Shown here one piece after another: positions 15,632 to 25,985 of a stretch of DNA of 64,000 nt (positions are counted from its first letter, which is position 1; each line of letters starts with the position of its first letter). Source of the stretch: Oceanimonas smirnovii ATCC BAA-899. GTDB taxonomy: Bacteria; Pseudomonadota; Gammaproteobacteria; Enterobacterales; Aeromonadaceae. The DNA is taken from NCBI RefSeq assembly GCF_000381965.1, contig NZ_KB908464.1, positions 49,862 through 113,861 of the forward strand, read 5' to 3'. A program made the position numbers and the translations under genes. The notes beneath the pieces are model-generated. The model did no database searches. It saw nothing but the letters and a program-made list of their open reading frames with translations, and was not told the DNA's origin.

Positions 15632-17608
15632 ATGTCGTTGTTACAGGAACTCCAGGCAGGCAAACTGCACGACTTTCATGGCGGCATTCATCCGCCCGAG
15701 CGCAAAGCGCCCGCCAACCAGAGCCCCATTGCTGATGCCGGTCTGCCCGACGAGCTGGTGCTGCAAATCCGCCAGCATATTGGTCAGCCGGCCCGTTTAC
15801 GGGTAAAAGTGGGTGATAGCGTGCTCAAGGGCGAGCGCCTTACCGATCCCGATAATCCCATGATGATGCCGGTGCATGCGCCCACCTCGGGCATCATCAG
15901 CGCCATTGAACGCCGGCCGCTGTGTCATCCGTCCGGGCTGGAAGGCGACTGCATTATTCTTACGCCCGACGGCAAGGACGAATGGCGCCCTCGCTACCCC
16001 ATGACCGACATTCACACCATGGATGCCGATGTGCTGCTGCAGCGCATTCATGAATCGGGCATTACCGGCCTGGGCGGCGCGGGTTTTCCGGCTCACGTTA
16101 AACTGCGCCCGCGTAAAAAAGCGATAGAAGTCCTTATTATCAACGGCGTGGAGTGCGAGCCCTATATCAGCGCCGACGACCGCTTAATGCGCGAGCACGC
16201 CGATGACATTCTGGCCGGCGTGGGCATATTGCAGCACATAGTGCAGCCCGGGCTGACCGTGATAGCGGTGGAAGACAACAAGCCGGAAGCCCTGGCCGCC
16301 CTGCGTGAGGCCAACCGCAGCGAGCAGATACTGGTGGTGTCTGTGCCCACCAAATATCCGTCCGGCGGTGAAAAGCAGCTGATTGAAGTGCTCACCGGCA
16401 AACAGGTGCCCCGCAACGGCCTGCCCGCCGACATTGGCATAGTAGTGCAGAACGTGGGCACCGCCTTTGCGGTGAAGCGCGCCGTGCTCGACGACGAACC
16501 GCTTATTCAGCGGGTAGTCACCCTGGCCGGCGAAGGCTTTGGCCAGAAGTGCAACGCCTGGGTGCGCATTGGCACACCGGTGCGCCACCTGCTGAAGCGC
16601 TTTGACTTTGTGCCCGGCCCCGAGCCTCGCATCATTATGGGCGGGCCCATGATGGGCTTTACCCTGCACACCGCTGCTGCGCCCGTGATCAAGGGCAGCA
16701 ACTGCATTCTGGCCCCGGGCAGCCACGAGCTGGCACCACCGGCGGCAGAGCAGCCCTGCATTCGCTGCAGCCAGTGTGCCGATGCCTGCCCTGCCAGCCT
16801 GTTGCCTCAGCAGCTGTACTGGCATGCCCGCGCCAACGAGCACGATAAGCTTAACAGCCATCACCTGTTCGATTGTATTGAATGCGGTGCCTGTGCCTGG
16901 GTGTGCCCCAGCCAGATCCCGCTGGTGCAATATTACCGGGTAGCCAAGGCCGATATTCGTCAGGCCCAGCGCGAAGCCGAACAGGCCGAGCAGGCAAAAA
17001 AACGCTTTGAGGCCCGTCAGGCCCGGCTGGAGCGGGAAAAAGCCGAGCGTCAGGCGCGTCAGCAAAAAGCAGCTGCCGAGCGCAAGGCCCGCATGAAAGA
17101 ACAAGTGGACGCCGGTGGTGAAGATCCGGTGGCTGCCGCACTGGCCCGGGTAAAAGCCCGCAAGCAGGCCGAGGGCACCGACGACATGGCCGCCGCCCGC
17201 GCCGCCCGCAAGGAAGAAGCCCGCCGCAATCGCGAGCGCAAGGCCGCTGAAGCTACGCCTCCAGCCGCTGCTGATGACAAAAAATCGGCGGTGGCCGCTG
17301 CGGTAGCGAGAGCCAAGGCGCGTAAGGCGGCTCAGGCCGCAGAGACAAGCGAGCCCGCCACGCCAGCTGACACCCCGGCTGACGATAAAAAAGCGGCTGT
17401 GGCGGCCGCCGTGGCCCGTGCCAAAGCCCGCAAAGCGGCGCAGGCTGCAGAGCAAGCCGGGGCCGCACCGGCAGAAGCACCCGCCGAAAAGCCGGCGGAA
17501 ACATCTGACGACGATAAAAAAGCCGCCATTCGCGCCGCCGTAGCCCGGGCCAAGGCCCGCAAGGCTGCTGCCGCCAACTCAAACACAAAAACGGAAGACG
17601 AGTCCTGA
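15632..17608 (+). CDS. rsxC: Rnf/Rsx complex subunit C with repetitive Ala/Lys-rich tail
   Basis: A 658-residue peripheral subunit that exchanges electrons with NAD(H). The Complex-I 51-kDa-like domain has the GLGGAGFPAHVKL loop (nucleotide/FMN) near residue 147, then two clusters, CIRCSQCADACP and CIECGACAWVCP, at about 376-427. From about residue 440 the chain becomes a charged coiled coil, then at least four copies of a VAAAVARAKARKAA-type unit, three of them preceded by DDKK, separated by Pro/Glu/Thr linkers. Such tails occur in gammaproteobacterial RnfC and vary in length. It overlaps rsxD by one base. Confidence 0.95.
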   Translation: MSLLQELQAGKLHDFHGGIHPPERKAPANQSPIADAGLPDELVLQIRQHIGQPARLRVKVGDSVLKGERLTDPDNPMMMPVHAPTSGIISAIERRPLCHPSGLEGDCIILTPDGKDEWRPRYPMTDIHTMDADVLLQRIHESGITGLGGAGFPAHVKLRPRKKAIEVLIINGVECEPYISADDRLMREHADDILAGVGILQHIVQPGLTVIAVEDNKPEALAALREANRSEQILVVSVPTKYPSGGEKQLIEVLTGKQVPRNGLPADIGIVVQNVGTAFAVKRAVLDDEPLIQRVVTLAGEGFGQKCNAWVRIGTPVRHLLKRFDFVPGPEPRIIMGGPMMGFTLHTAAAPVIKGSNCILAPGSHELAPPAAEQPCIRCSQCADACPASLLPQQLYWHARANEHDKLNSHHLFDCIECGACAWVCPSQIPLVQYYRVAKADIRQAQREAEQAEQAKKRFEARQARLEREKAERQARQQKAAAERKARMKEQVDAGGEDPVAAALARVKARKQAEGTDDMAAARAARKEEARRNRERKAAEATPPAAADDKKSAVAAAVARAKARKAAQAAETSEPATPADTPADDKKAAVAAAVARAKARKAAQAAEQAGAAPAEAPAEKPAETSDDDKKAAIRAAVARAKARKAAAANSNTKTEDES

Positions 17609-18657
17609 TGGGTTTTCATATCAGCAGTTCACCCCATGATCATGCCCCGCTCAGCACGGCCACCCTGATGCGCAGGGTCTGCTATTGCCTGCTGCCGGGC
17701 ATTGCCATGCAATGGTGGTTTTTTGGCTGGGGCAGTCTCATTCAAATTGCGCTGGCGGTGCTGACCGCCTACGCCGCCGAAGGGCTGGTGCTGACTCTGC
17801 GCAAGCGTCCGTTAACCATATTGCAGGACAACTCGGCCCTGCTGACCGCCCTGCTGATTGGCATTGCCATACCGCCGCTGGCGCCCTGGTGGATGGTAGT
17901 AATAGGCACCGCCTTTGCCATTATTATTGCCAAGCAACTTTATGGCGGCCTGGGCCAGAATATTTTTAACCCCGCCATGGTGGCCTATGTGCTGCTGCTG
18001 GTGTCGTTTCCGCTGCACATGACCAGCTGGCTGCCGCCGCTGGAGTTGCAGCAATACCCGCCCGGGCTGGCCGACAGCCTGTCGGCCATTTTCACCGGTT
18101 ATACCCTGGACGGCTTCAGCCCGCACCAGCTGCGGGAGCTGGCCGATGGCACCACCATGGCCACGCCCCTGGATACCCTTAAAACCGGCTTTACTCAAGG
18201 GCACACCGCCGGTGAAATACTGAGCGAGCCGGTCTTTGGCGGCCTGGCGGGCATTGGCTGGCAGTGGGTGAATCTGGCCTATCTGGCCGGCGGCATGGCG
18301 CTGCTGCGGTTAAAGCTCACCAGCTGGACCATTCCGGTGTCCATTCTGGTTACTCTGGCAGTGCTGAGTTTTCTGGGCTTTATGATCTCGCCGGATAACA
18401 CCGCCGGCCCGCTTATTCAGCTGTTTTCCGGTGCCACCATGGTGGGTGCTTTCTTTATTGCTACGGATCCGGTGTCGGCTTCCACCACCTTCAGAGGCCG
18501 GCTGATCTACGGAGCCCTGATTGGCCTGCTGATTTACCTGATCCGCACCTTTGGCGGCTACCCCGATGCCATCGCCTTTGCCGTGCTGCTGGCCAATTTA
18601 ACCGTGCCCATGATCGACAGCCTGACCAAACCCGCCACCTACGGAGAGCGCCGCTGA
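17608..18657 (+). CDS. rsxD: Rnf/Rsx complex subunit D
   Basis: A 349-residue polytopic membrane protein of the NqrB/RnfD family. The segment GTTMATPLDTLKTG at about residues 181-194 holds the threonine that carries covalent FMN in this family. GGLGQNIFNPAMVAYVLLL and the C-terminal FGGYPDAIAFAVLLANLTVP are characteristic. It lies between rsxC and rsxG with one-base stop/start overlaps on both sides, so translation is coupled. Confidence 0.96.
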   Translation: MGFHISSSPHDHAPLSTATLMRRVCYCLLPGIAMQWWFFGWGSLIQIALAVLTAYAAEGLVLTLRKRPLTILQDNSALLTALLIGIAIPPLAPWWMVVIGTAFAIIIAKQLYGGLGQNIFNPAMVAYVLLLVSFPLHMTSWLPPLELQQYPPGLADSLSAIFTGYTLDGFSPHQLRELADGTTMATPLDTLKTGFTQGHTAGEILSEPVFGGLAGIGWQWVNLAYLAGGMALLRLKLTSWTIPVSILVTLAVLSFLGFMISPDNTAGPLIQLFSGATMVGAFFIATDPVSASTTFRGRLIYGALIGLLIYLIRTFGGYPDAIAFAVLLANLTVPMIDSLTKPATYGERR

Positions 18658-19289
18658 TGCTGGAAACCATGCGCAAAAACGGACTGGTGCTGGCCGCCTT
18701 TGCTTTGGTGTGCACCGCGCTGATTGCCCTGACCAACAGCCTGACCCGCAGCACAATTATTGAGCAGGAGCAGGCCCAGTTGCTACAGGTGCTGAACGAG
18801 CTGCTGCCTGCCAGCACCCATGATGAGCCGCTGTATGAACACTGTGTGGCACTGCAAAGCCCGCAATATCTGGGCAGCCGTAATCCCCTGCCGGTGTTTA
18901 CTGCCGTTAAGCAGGGTGAAATACAGGGTTATGCCATTGAAGCCATTGCCCCCGACGGCTACAGCGGTGAAATCAAGCTGGTGGTGGGCGTGAATGTCGA
19001 CGGCACTCTCTCGGGCGTACGGGTGCTGAACCACAACGAGACGCCGGGCCTGGGTGACAAAATTGAACTGAAAAAATCACGCTGGTTGCTGGACTTTGAC
19101 GGCAAGCGGCTGAACGGTACCGACGATCCGCGCTGGGCGGTGCGCAACGACGGCGGTCAGTTTGACGCCTTTACCGGTGCCACCATTACCCCCCGCGCCG
19201 TGGTAGGTGCGGTGCGCAAGGTACTGCTGCTGGTGAATGAACAGCCTCAGCTGCTGACAACAGCCCCTCGCTGTGGAGAAACCTTATGA
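18657..19289 (+). CDS. rsxG: Rnf/Rsx complex subunit G
   Basis: A 210-residue protein with one N-terminal membrane anchor (about 8-30) and a periplasmic FMN-binding domain. The covalent flavinylation motif reads [15 protein letters not shown], with FMN expected on the second Thr. [12 protein letters not shown] is the other conserved family stretch. Flavin transfer normally needs ApbE, which is not in this window. It overlaps rsxE by four bases. Confidence 0.96.
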   Translation: MLETMRKNGLVLAAFALVCTALIALTNSLTRSTIIEQEQAQLLQVLNELLPASTHDEPLYEHCVALQSPQYLGSRNPLPVFTAVKQGEIQGYAIEAIAPDGYSGEIKLVVGVNVDGTLSGVRVLNHNETPGLGDKIELKKSRWLLDFDGKRLNGTDDPRWAVRNDGGQFDAFTGATITPRAVVGAVRKVLLLVNEQPQLLTTAPRCGETL

Positions 19290-19981
19290 CAGAACAACAC
19301 AAAGACATTGTTCGCCAGGGCCTGTGGAGCAATAACCCGGCACTGGTGCAAATTCTGGGGCTGTGCCCGGTGCTGGCCGTCACCAACACCCTGACCAACG
19401 CCATGGGCCTTGGCATTGCCACCCTGCTGGTGCTGGTGGGCTCCAACCTCACCGTCTCCCTGGTGCGCCGGTGGGTGCCCAATGAAGTGCGCATTCCCAT
19501 TTATGTGATGATTATTGCCAGCCTGGTGACCTGTGTGCAGCTGCTGATGAACGCCTACACCTACGGGCTTTATCAGTCTCTGGGTATTTTTATTCCGCTG
19601 ATCGTAACCAACTGCGTGATTATCGGCCGTGCCGAGGCCTTTGCGTCTAAAAACAGTCCAGCCCTGGCGGCACTGGACGGCCTGATGATGGGCCTGGGCT
19701 TTACCGCCGTGCTGCTGGTGCTGGGCGGCCTGCGTGAGCTGCTGGGCATGGGCACCCTGTTTGACGGTGCCGAGCTGTTGCTGGGCGACTGGGCTGCCAG
19801 CCTTAAGGTTGACGTGCTGCATCTGGACAACGGCTTTTTGCTGGCCATTCTGCCACCGGGGGCCTTTATTGGCCTGGGGCTGATGGTGGCCGCCAAAAAC
19901 TGGATAGACGGCCGGCTGGCGGCACGCCGGGCTCCCGAGCCCAAGGCGGAAGTAACCCGGGCAAGAGTGACCTCATTATGA
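19286..19981 (+). CDS. rsxE: Rnf/Rsx complex subunit E
   Basis: A 231-residue integral membrane protein, paralogous to Rsx[21 protein letters not shown] and [20 protein letters not shown] carry the conserved Cys residues expected to hold the intramembrane iron-sulfur centre with RsxA. It ends with an ATGA overlap onto nth, the same operon end as in E. coli. Confidence 0.96.
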   Translation: MTEQHKDIVRQGLWSNNPALVQILGLCPVLAVTNTLTNAMGLGIATLLVLVGSNLTVSLVRRWVPNEVRIPIYVMIIASLVTCVQLLMNAYTYGLYQSLGIFIPLIVTNCVIIGRAEAFASKNSPALAALDGLMMGLGFTAVLLVLGGLRELLGMGTLFDGAELLLGDWAASLKVDVLHLDNGFLLAILPPGAFIGLGLMVAAKNWIDGRLAARRAPEPKAEVTRARVTSL

Positions 19982-20622
19982 ACATGGACAAACGCCGGCA
20001 AATTCTGGAGCGGCTGCGGGCGGAAAACCCCCACCCCACTACCGAGCTGAAATTTAATAATCCGTTTGAGCTGCTGATTGCGGTGCTGCTCTCGGCTCAG
20101 GCCACCGACGTGAGCGTGAACAAGGCCACCATCGGGCTGTTTGCCGCCGGCCCTACCCCCGCCGCCATGCTGGCCCTGGGTGTGGAGGGCGTAAAAGAGC
20201 ACATCAAGACCATTGGGCTGTTCAACTCCAAGGCCGAAAATGTGATTAAAACCTGTGCCATACTGCTGGACAAGCACGGTGGCGAGGTGCCGGAAAGCCG
20301 CGAGGCGCTGGAAGCCCTGCCCGGGGTGGGCCGCAAAACCGCCAATGTGGTGCTCAACACCGCCTTTGGCTGGCCCACCATTGCCGTGGACACGCATATT
20401 TTCCGGCTGTCTAACCGCACCCGCTTTGCTCCGGGTAAAAACGTCGACGAAGTGGAGCAAAAGCTGCTGAAATGGGTGCCCGCCGAGTTCAAGCTCGATG
20501 TGCACCACTGGTTTATTCTGCATGGACGCTATGTCTGCACCGCCCGCAAGCCCCGCTGTGGCGCCTGCGTGATCGAGGATTTGTGCGAATTTAAAGACAA
20601 GCAATATCCGGCCGGTGAATAA
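19978..20622 (+). CDS. nth: Endonuclease III
   Basis: A 214-residue base-excision repair DNA glycosylase/AP lyase for oxidised pyrimidines. It has the helix-hairpin-helix [13 protein letters not shown] with the catalytic Lys, VDTHIFRL with the catalytic Asp, and a C-terminal [4Fe-4S] loop C-x6-C-x2-C-x5-C ([17 protein letters not shown]). The ATG at 19978 overlaps the rsxE TGA; an ATG two codons later is an alternative. Co-transcription with rnf follows the enteric pattern. Confidence 0.97.
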   Translation: MNMDKRRQILERLRAENPHPTTELKFNNPFELLIAVLLSAQATDVSVNKATIGLFAAGPTPAAMLALGVEGVKEHIKTIGLFNSKAENVIKTCAILLDKHGGEVPESREALEALPGVGRKTANVVLNTAFGWPTIAVDTHIFRLSNRTRFAPGKNVDEVEQKLLKWVPAEFKLDVHHWFILHGRYVCTARKPRCGACVIEDLCEFKDKQYPAGE

Positions 20623-20655
20623 CCGCGCCAACACTCAATAAACGGGAGCAACAAC

Positions 20656-21063
20656 ATGCGTATTCTGCACACCATGCTGCGAGTGGGTAACCTGGACAAG
20701 TCCATCGCCTTTTACACCGACATTATGGGCATGAAACTGCTGCGTACCAGCGAAAATGCCGAGTATGAATACACCCTGGCCTTTGTGGGCTATGGCGAGG
20801 AAAAAGACGAAGCCGTGCTGGAGCTGACCTACAACTGGGGTACCGAGAGCTACGATCTGGGTAACGCTTACGGCCATATCGCCATTGAAGCGAAAGATAT
20901 TTATGGCATGTGCGAGCAAATTCGCGCCGCCGGCGGCAAAGTCACCCGGGAGCCGGGCCCGGTAAAAGGCGGCAGCACTGTGATTGCCTTTGTGGAAGAT
21001 CCGGACGGCTACAAAATTGAGCTGATCGCCAAAGATGACGCCGGCAAGGGGCTCGGACACTGA
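20656..21063 (+). CDS. gloA: Lactoylglutathione lyase (glyoxalase I)
   Basis: A 135-residue metalloenzyme of the VOC fold that isomerises the methylglyoxal-glutathione hemithioacetal. The metal ligands fall in RILHTMLRV (His5), VLELTYNWG (Glu), AYGHIAIE (His) and GYKIELI (Glu), the nickel-type bacterial pattern. GGGAG precedes the ATG by about 8 bases. It lies 33 bases after nth and is followed by a strong terminator, so it may close the rnf-nth transcript. Confidence 0.96.
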   Translation: MRILHTMLRVGNLDKSIAFYTDIMGMKLLRTSENAEYEYTLAFVGYGEEKDEAVLELTYNWGTESYDLGNAYGHIAIEAKDIYGMCEQIRAAGGKVTREPGPVKGGSTVIAFVEDPDGYKIELIAKDDAGKGLGH

Positions 21064-21069
21064 CAGCTG

Positions 21070-21096
21070 GAAGCTAGAAGCTAGAAGCTAGAAGCT
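21070..21096 (+). repeat. 7-bp tandem repeat GAAGCTA (3.9 copies)
   Basis: Three perfect GAAGCTA units and a fourth broken one follow the gloA stop (which is within TGACAGCTGGAAGCTA). An inverted, degenerate counterpart (CTTCCAGCTTCCCGCTTCAAGC) lies at about 21233-21254, bracketing the terminator and hairpin repeat. Confidence 0.65.
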
Positions 21097-21110
21097 CAGA
21101 CATAAAAACA

Positions 21111-21148
21111 AAAAGCCTGCAGACATTTGGTGCCAGCAGGCTTTTTTA
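21111..21148 (+). terminator. Rho-independent terminator after gloA
   Basis: AAAAGCCTGC and GCAGGCTTTT form a 10-bp stem around a 15-base loop, with the stem continuing into a T-run (TTTTTTATT). The A-rich left arm means it could also work leftward for cysB. Confidence 0.85.
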
Positions 21149-21150
21149 TT

Positions 21151-21179
21151 GTCATTCCGGCCTTGAGCCGGAATCCATT
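21151..21179. repeat. Dispersed hairpin repeat, copy 2
   Basis: ATTCCGGC-cttga-GCCGGAAT within GTCATT...CCATT, matching the copy at 13451-13480 except in the loop. Both copies sit beside heptamer repeats. Confidence 0.65.
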
Positions 21180-21271
21180 TAACACACCAAACAGTTTCTT
21201 CAAGCACCGCTCGAAACGTCCAATCCCTGCCACTTCCAGCTTCCCGCTTCAAGCTCCCCCGAAGGGGGGGA

Positions 21272-22258
<987 letters not shown>

Positions 22259-22447
22259 TCATGGTGACTTGTGTAAATACTACCAGACCTTGGCAAAAGA
22301 TCCTCTGAATTGAAGCCGTTATACCTTATCAATGACCAGCTAACGGTCTGAAACTTCGTGTCTTATTGGTGCAGGACGTTAGCCAAAGCCGGTTGTGTGA
22401 GTTAACATTTCAGCTCATGCGTGACCCAATTCTAGCGAGCCTTGCCG

Positions 22448-23206
22448 ATGATACTGACCCTGGTACTGATAACCATAGGCGCCCTGCTGTTCCTCGTTAT
22501 CGTTTACAACATGCTGCAGCAATATCGGCAAAAGCAGGCAGCAGAAAAACGCAGCATTCTGGTGCGCCAGAACCAGATTGTGAATGAAACCGAAGAGCTG
22601 CTGCTCAATGCCGGACAGCTGCCTTATAGCCGCACTCTGGTGCTTACACTGTATCAGCGGGTCCGGCACAGTCTCAAAACCATGCTGGAAGCGGACCCGG
22701 GCAACCCTCAGCTAACCGGCCGGCTCAATAACGTCCAGCAGCAGATCCAGGACGCCCGAGACAACTTTCCGCCGGTGCAGGGCAGCTTTCGCCGGCCCGA
22801 GTCGGATCAGCAGGCACTGCACATGCTGCGGCTGGTGAAACGGCTGCGCAATGTGGTACGTCAGGAGCATAACCGCGGCAAGATAGGCTCTCAGGCCTTT
22901 GTGGCGGAAGATCGTCGTCTTGAGCTGGTGCAGCTGAAAATCAACCTTTCCAACCTGCTCAAACGAGTACGTATGAGCCTGAACAACCGCGAAACCGCCG
23001 CTGCCCGCCAGATGCTGGAAAAAGGCAAAAAGATCCTGGCCAATCTGCCCGACAAAGACGAGCAGCTGCTGAATATTGAAGAAACCATTCAGACCTGGAT
23101 TAACGACATGGACACCAGGCAGCAGCAGGCGGAGCAGCAAAAAGAGGAACAAGAAAACGAAAAATCCGAGCTGGATGTGTTGTTTGAGCCAAAACGCAAA
23201 TGGTAA
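22448..23206 (+). CDS. Conserved membrane-anchored coiled-coil protein of unknown function
   Basis: A 252-residue protein with one N-terminal membrane helix (about 2-22), then a long charged helical body rich in Gln, Arg and Leu. Several probable coiled coils end in a Gln/Glu-run (about residues 225-244). Similar proteins of marine gammaproteobacteria are sometimes labelled DNA repair ATPase, but I see no P-loop, so that label is unsupported. ATG 22448 is preferred over the TTG two codons upstream. It overlaps yecM by seven bases, so the two are co-expressed. Confidence 0.7.
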   Translation: MILTLVLITIGALLFLVIVYNMLQQYRQKQAAEKRSILVRQNQIVNETEELLLNAGQLPYSRTLVLTLYQRVRHSLKTMLEADPGNPQLTGRLNNVQQQIQDARDNFPPVQGSFRRPESDQQALHMLRLVKRLRNVVRQEHNRGKIGSQAFVAEDRRLELVQLKINLSNLLKRVRMSLNNRETAAARQMLEKGKKILANLPDKDEQLLNIEETIQTWINDMDTRQQQAEQQKEEQENEKSELDVLFEPKRKW

Positions 23207-23724
23207 GTACCCTTGATGCCCTGCTGGGCGATACTCAGACTTTTTTTAATGATCTGGCTGCCGGCTTTATAAAACATGGTCTGTCGCTGAATCTGGGTCC
23301 CATGGATCACATCTGTTACCGGGCATCCAGCGCTCAGGAATATTTGTCACTCAAAACCGCACTGGCCCGGCACGGCACCGTGCTGGTGGAAGGCATGATT
23401 GGCGGCCGCCCCATTATTACCTGGGCCCTGCATCAGCCGCTGGCCGGTCCTTTTGGCCCAGTGCCCTGCCTGGAGCTGGCCGCGCCCAAACCCGGCAAAA
23501 CCCACTGCACCGGGCTGGAGCATGGCGAAATAGTGGTGCCCTGCCTGCACACCTTGCTTGAGAACTACTCACATGTGCCGTTTAACCAAGCTGCCATGCC
23601 CGCCGAGCTGACCCTGGCCCTGCCCCCGTTGCAGGTAAAGTTTCACTGCCAAAGTCTGGCCGATACCATTGCGACGGAAATCACCGAAGGTGCAGTCGTC
23701 CCGGTACCGGAAGATTATTTTTAA
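23200..23724 (+). CDS. yecM: YecM-like VOC-superfamily protein
   Basis: A 174-residue protein with the YecM pattern: LGPMDHICYRASSAQEY near residues 32-48, a second half with CTGLEHGEIVVP, and a C-terminal beta strand ending VPVPEDYF. The vicinal-oxygen-chelate fold suggests metal binding (His37, and Glu/His in GLEHGE), but no reaction is known for YecM. The start overlaps the upstream coiled-coil gene. Confidence 0.75.
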   Translation: MVSTLDALLGDTQTFFNDLAAGFIKHGLSLNLGPMDHICYRASSAQEYLSLKTALARHGTVLVEGMIGGRPIITWALHQPLAGPFGPVPCLELAAPKPGKTHCTGLEHGEIVVPCLHTLLENYSHVPFNQAAMPAELTLALPPLQVKFHCQSLADTIATEITEGAVVPVPEDYF

Positions 23725-23768
23725 AAACGCCGTCACACCCGGAGCCTCTGCCAAAGCAACCATGTCTT

Positions 23769-24953
23769 TTATGCCTCACAGCACGGCTGCACTCGCCCCA
23801 GCCGCACCGTGAGTAATGCGGTGATGCTCATGACCACTATCATGCCCACGGCCACACCGGGCAGGCCCCCGGCCTGCCAGAACGGATAAAGATACAAACC
23901 GCCCAGGCTGGCACCGGCATAATAGAACACCAGATACAGTGACGACGCCAGTGCCCGGTTATGCGTCACACTGCGCCCTACCCAGCTGCTGGCACAGGCA
24001 TGAGCCAGAAAAAATGCAAAGCTGTCGATTAACAGCGTGGCCATCAGCACCGGCAAACGCGCACTGAACAATCCAAGGCTGCCCAAGGCCATCAGCACAA
24101 TGGCGGCCAGCAGCGTGTTGGTCAGCCCGAAGCGGCTGATCAGTATGCCACTGACTCCGGAGGCCAGGGTTCCGGTGAGGTAGGTTAAAAACAGCAGGCC
24201 CAGGGCGGCGGGTGCCATGGATACCGGCGGGGCCGATAAATAAAAGGCCACATAGGTGTACTGATTAAGAAACACCATAAAATTAAGCCCGCCTACCAGA
24301 TAAATGGGCCATAGCAGCGGGTTGCGCACATGCTCCAGCAAAGCATGACTGCCATCGCCTTTGCCGGCCGGCACAAAGCAGCGGGAGTCGGGCAACAAGC
24401 GTGGCAACAGCGCCCACAGCAGCAGACTGACCGCACTCAGCACCAGAAACGCCTGCTGCCAGTGGCCGCTCCAGCCGGCAATCAGGCCACCGAACACCCG
24501 GCCACCAATACCACCCAGGGAGTTTGCGGCAATATAGATGCCAATGCTGGTAACCAGCGCGCGTGGGGTAAACTCTTCCCCCATATAGGCCACAGCGGTA
24601 GCCGGCAGTCCTGCCAGAAAAAAGCCCTGCAAACCCCGCAACGCGACCAGGCTGGCATAGTTGGGTGCCCAGGCCATTAACAACCCCAGCACAATGGCCA
24701 CCAGCAGGGTGCCCAGCATCACTCGCTTGCGGCCAATCCGATCTGCAATCCGGGCCCAGAACAACAAGCCGGTGGCCAGCCCCAGCGTGGCCGCCGACAA
24801 GGCCCAGCCCGCCCCCAGCGCCGACAGTGAAAAATCCTGCGCCAGCATGGGCAGCAAGGGCTGAGCCACATACAGATTAAGAAATACCAGCATGGAGCCC
24901 AGGCCCAGCGCCAGGGTGGCTCGCCACCAGGGGGATGTTTTTAAATCATGCAT
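23769..24953 (-). CDS. MFS transporter, YnfM-like
   Basis: A 394-residue 12-helix major facilitator. The loop 2-3 motif WARIADRIGRKRVMLG at about residues 65-80 is the classic MFS signature A. QAFLVLSAVSLLLWALLP and GGRVFGGLIAGWSGHWQ fit drug:H+ antiporter-1 type proteins such as YnfM. It is divergent from a LysR regulator across a 95-bp AT-rich gap, the same pairing as ynfM/ynfL in E. coli. The substrate is unknown. Confidence 0.8.
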   Translation of the reverse strand: MHDLKTSPWWRATLALGLGSMLVFLNLYVAQPLLPMLAQDFSLSALGAGWALSAATLGLATGLLFWARIADRIGRKRVMLGTLLVAIVLGLLMAWAPNYASLVALRGLQGFFLAGLPATAVAYMGEEFTPRALVTSIGIYIAANSLGGIGGRVFGGLIAGWSGHWQQAFLVLSAVSLLLWALLPRLLPDSRCFVPAGKGDGSHALLEHVRNPLLWPIYLVGGLNFMVFLNQYTYVAFYLSAPPVSMAPAALGLLFLTYLTGTLASGVSGILISRFGLTNTLLAAIVLMALGSLGLFSARLPVLMATLLIDSFAFFLAHACASSWVGRSVTHNRALASSLYLVFYYAGASLGGLYLYPFWQAGGLPGVAVGMIVVMSITALLTVRLGRVQPCCEA

Positions 24954-25049
24954 GGCAAACTCGTGAATAGGAGGAACACGCTTTCACTTTACGCCCGGCA
25001 TAAAAATAAGTTAAATATATAAAAATTATTAATTAAATAACAAATAGTG

Positions 25050-25961
25050 ATGATTGATCCTCGCTGGCTGAAACAGTTTATGGCTGTGGCCCACACCGGC
25101 AACATTACCCGTGCCGCCGAGCAGCTGCATCTGGCGCAGCCCGCCGTTACCATGACCATTAAAAAGCTGGAGCAACAGCTGTCCCTCACTCTGTTTGAGC
25201 GGCATCAGGGCAGGCTGCACCTTACCGCTGAAGGCAAACGCCTGTTTGAGCACAGCGAACGCATTCTGGCCGCTCTTGCCCTGGCCGAGCAGGATATGAG
25301 CGCCCTGCACAACCTGGAAGCCGGTGAAGTGACCATTGGCATTCCCAGCATGCTGGGCTCATTTTATTTTCCGCCGCTGTTAATGGCCTTTAAACACCGT
25401 TACTCAGGCTTGAGCATTCGCGTAGAGGAAGCCGGAACTCAGATAGTGCTGGATCAGCTGCTGAAAGGCCGGCTGGGGCTTGGCATAGTGCTTACCTCGG
25501 ACTTGCCTGCCGGCCTGAATGGTCTGCCGTTACTGCGGGAAGAAATGGTGGCGGTGGTGGCCCGGGAACACCCCTTTGCTCACAAGCAGAGCCTGGCACT
25601 GACCGAGTTTCTGGGGGAAGAACTGGCGGTATTTCGCCATGGCTTTCATTTAAGAGAGCACATAGACGATATGGCCCGCACCCTTGGCATACAACCGCGC
25701 ATCGGCTTTGAGAGTAACCTGATCCCGCTGTTAAAGGCCGTGGTACGCCAGGGATTTGCCATTACCAGCTTTTTGCGCATGGTGGTGGAGCAAGACCAGG
25801 ATCTGGTGCCTATCTCATTTGACACCCCCTATTTTCTCGACCTGTGCCTGGCCTGGCCCAAAGACAGGCGGCTGTCTCGGGCCGAACAGGCCTTTATTGC
25901 GTTTATTCGAGAGCAAAACAGAGGTGCTTTACAACATAACAAGAAAACTGTTATAACGTAA
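25050..25961 (+). CDS. LysR-type regulator, YnfL-like
   Basis: A roughly 303-residue LysR protein. HTH: WLKQFMAVAHTGNITRAAEQ and LHLAQPAVTMTIKKLEQQL in the first 55 residues, then a two-lobed effector domain (VTIGIPSMLG, LLPLLREEMVAVVAREHP). It probably controls the divergent MFS gene from the shared AT-rich region; the inducer is unknown. Start is ATG 25050 or the adjacent GTG 25047, and no clear ribosome-binding site is visible. A Zur-box-like palindrome for the next operon overlaps its last codons. Confidence 0.82.
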   Translation: MIDPRWLKQFMAVAHTGNITRAAEQLHLAQPAVTMTIKKLEQQLSLTLFERHQGRLHLTAEGKRLFEHSERILAALALAEQDMSALHNLEAGEVTIGIPSMLGSFYFPPLLMAFKHRYSGLSIRVEEAGTQIVLDQLLKGRLGLGIVLTSDLPAGLNGLPLLREEMVAVVAREHPFAHKQSLALTEFLGEELAVFRHGFHLREHIDDMARTLGIQPRIGFESNLIPLLKAVVRQGFAITSFLRMVVEQDQDLVPISFDTPYFLDLCLAWPKDRRLSRAEQAFIAFIREQNRGALQHNKKTVIT

Positions 25962-25962
25962 C
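25950..25962 (+). promoter_or_regulatory. Zur-box-like palindrome before the zinc operon
   Basis: GTTATAACGTAAC lies inside TGTTATAACGTAACA and matches 11 of 13 positions of the gammaproteobacterial Zur core GTTATAATATAAC. It lies 24 bp before zrgA, a suitable operator position, and overlaps the end of the LysR gene. Confidence 0.65.
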
Positions 25963-25985
25963 AAAGTCAATTATCGGAACACCAC

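Noticed and set aside
16184..17455. A 423-codon minus-strand frame opposite rsxC
   Set aside because: It is the complement of the RnfC coding sequence and its repeats, without any recognisable domain.
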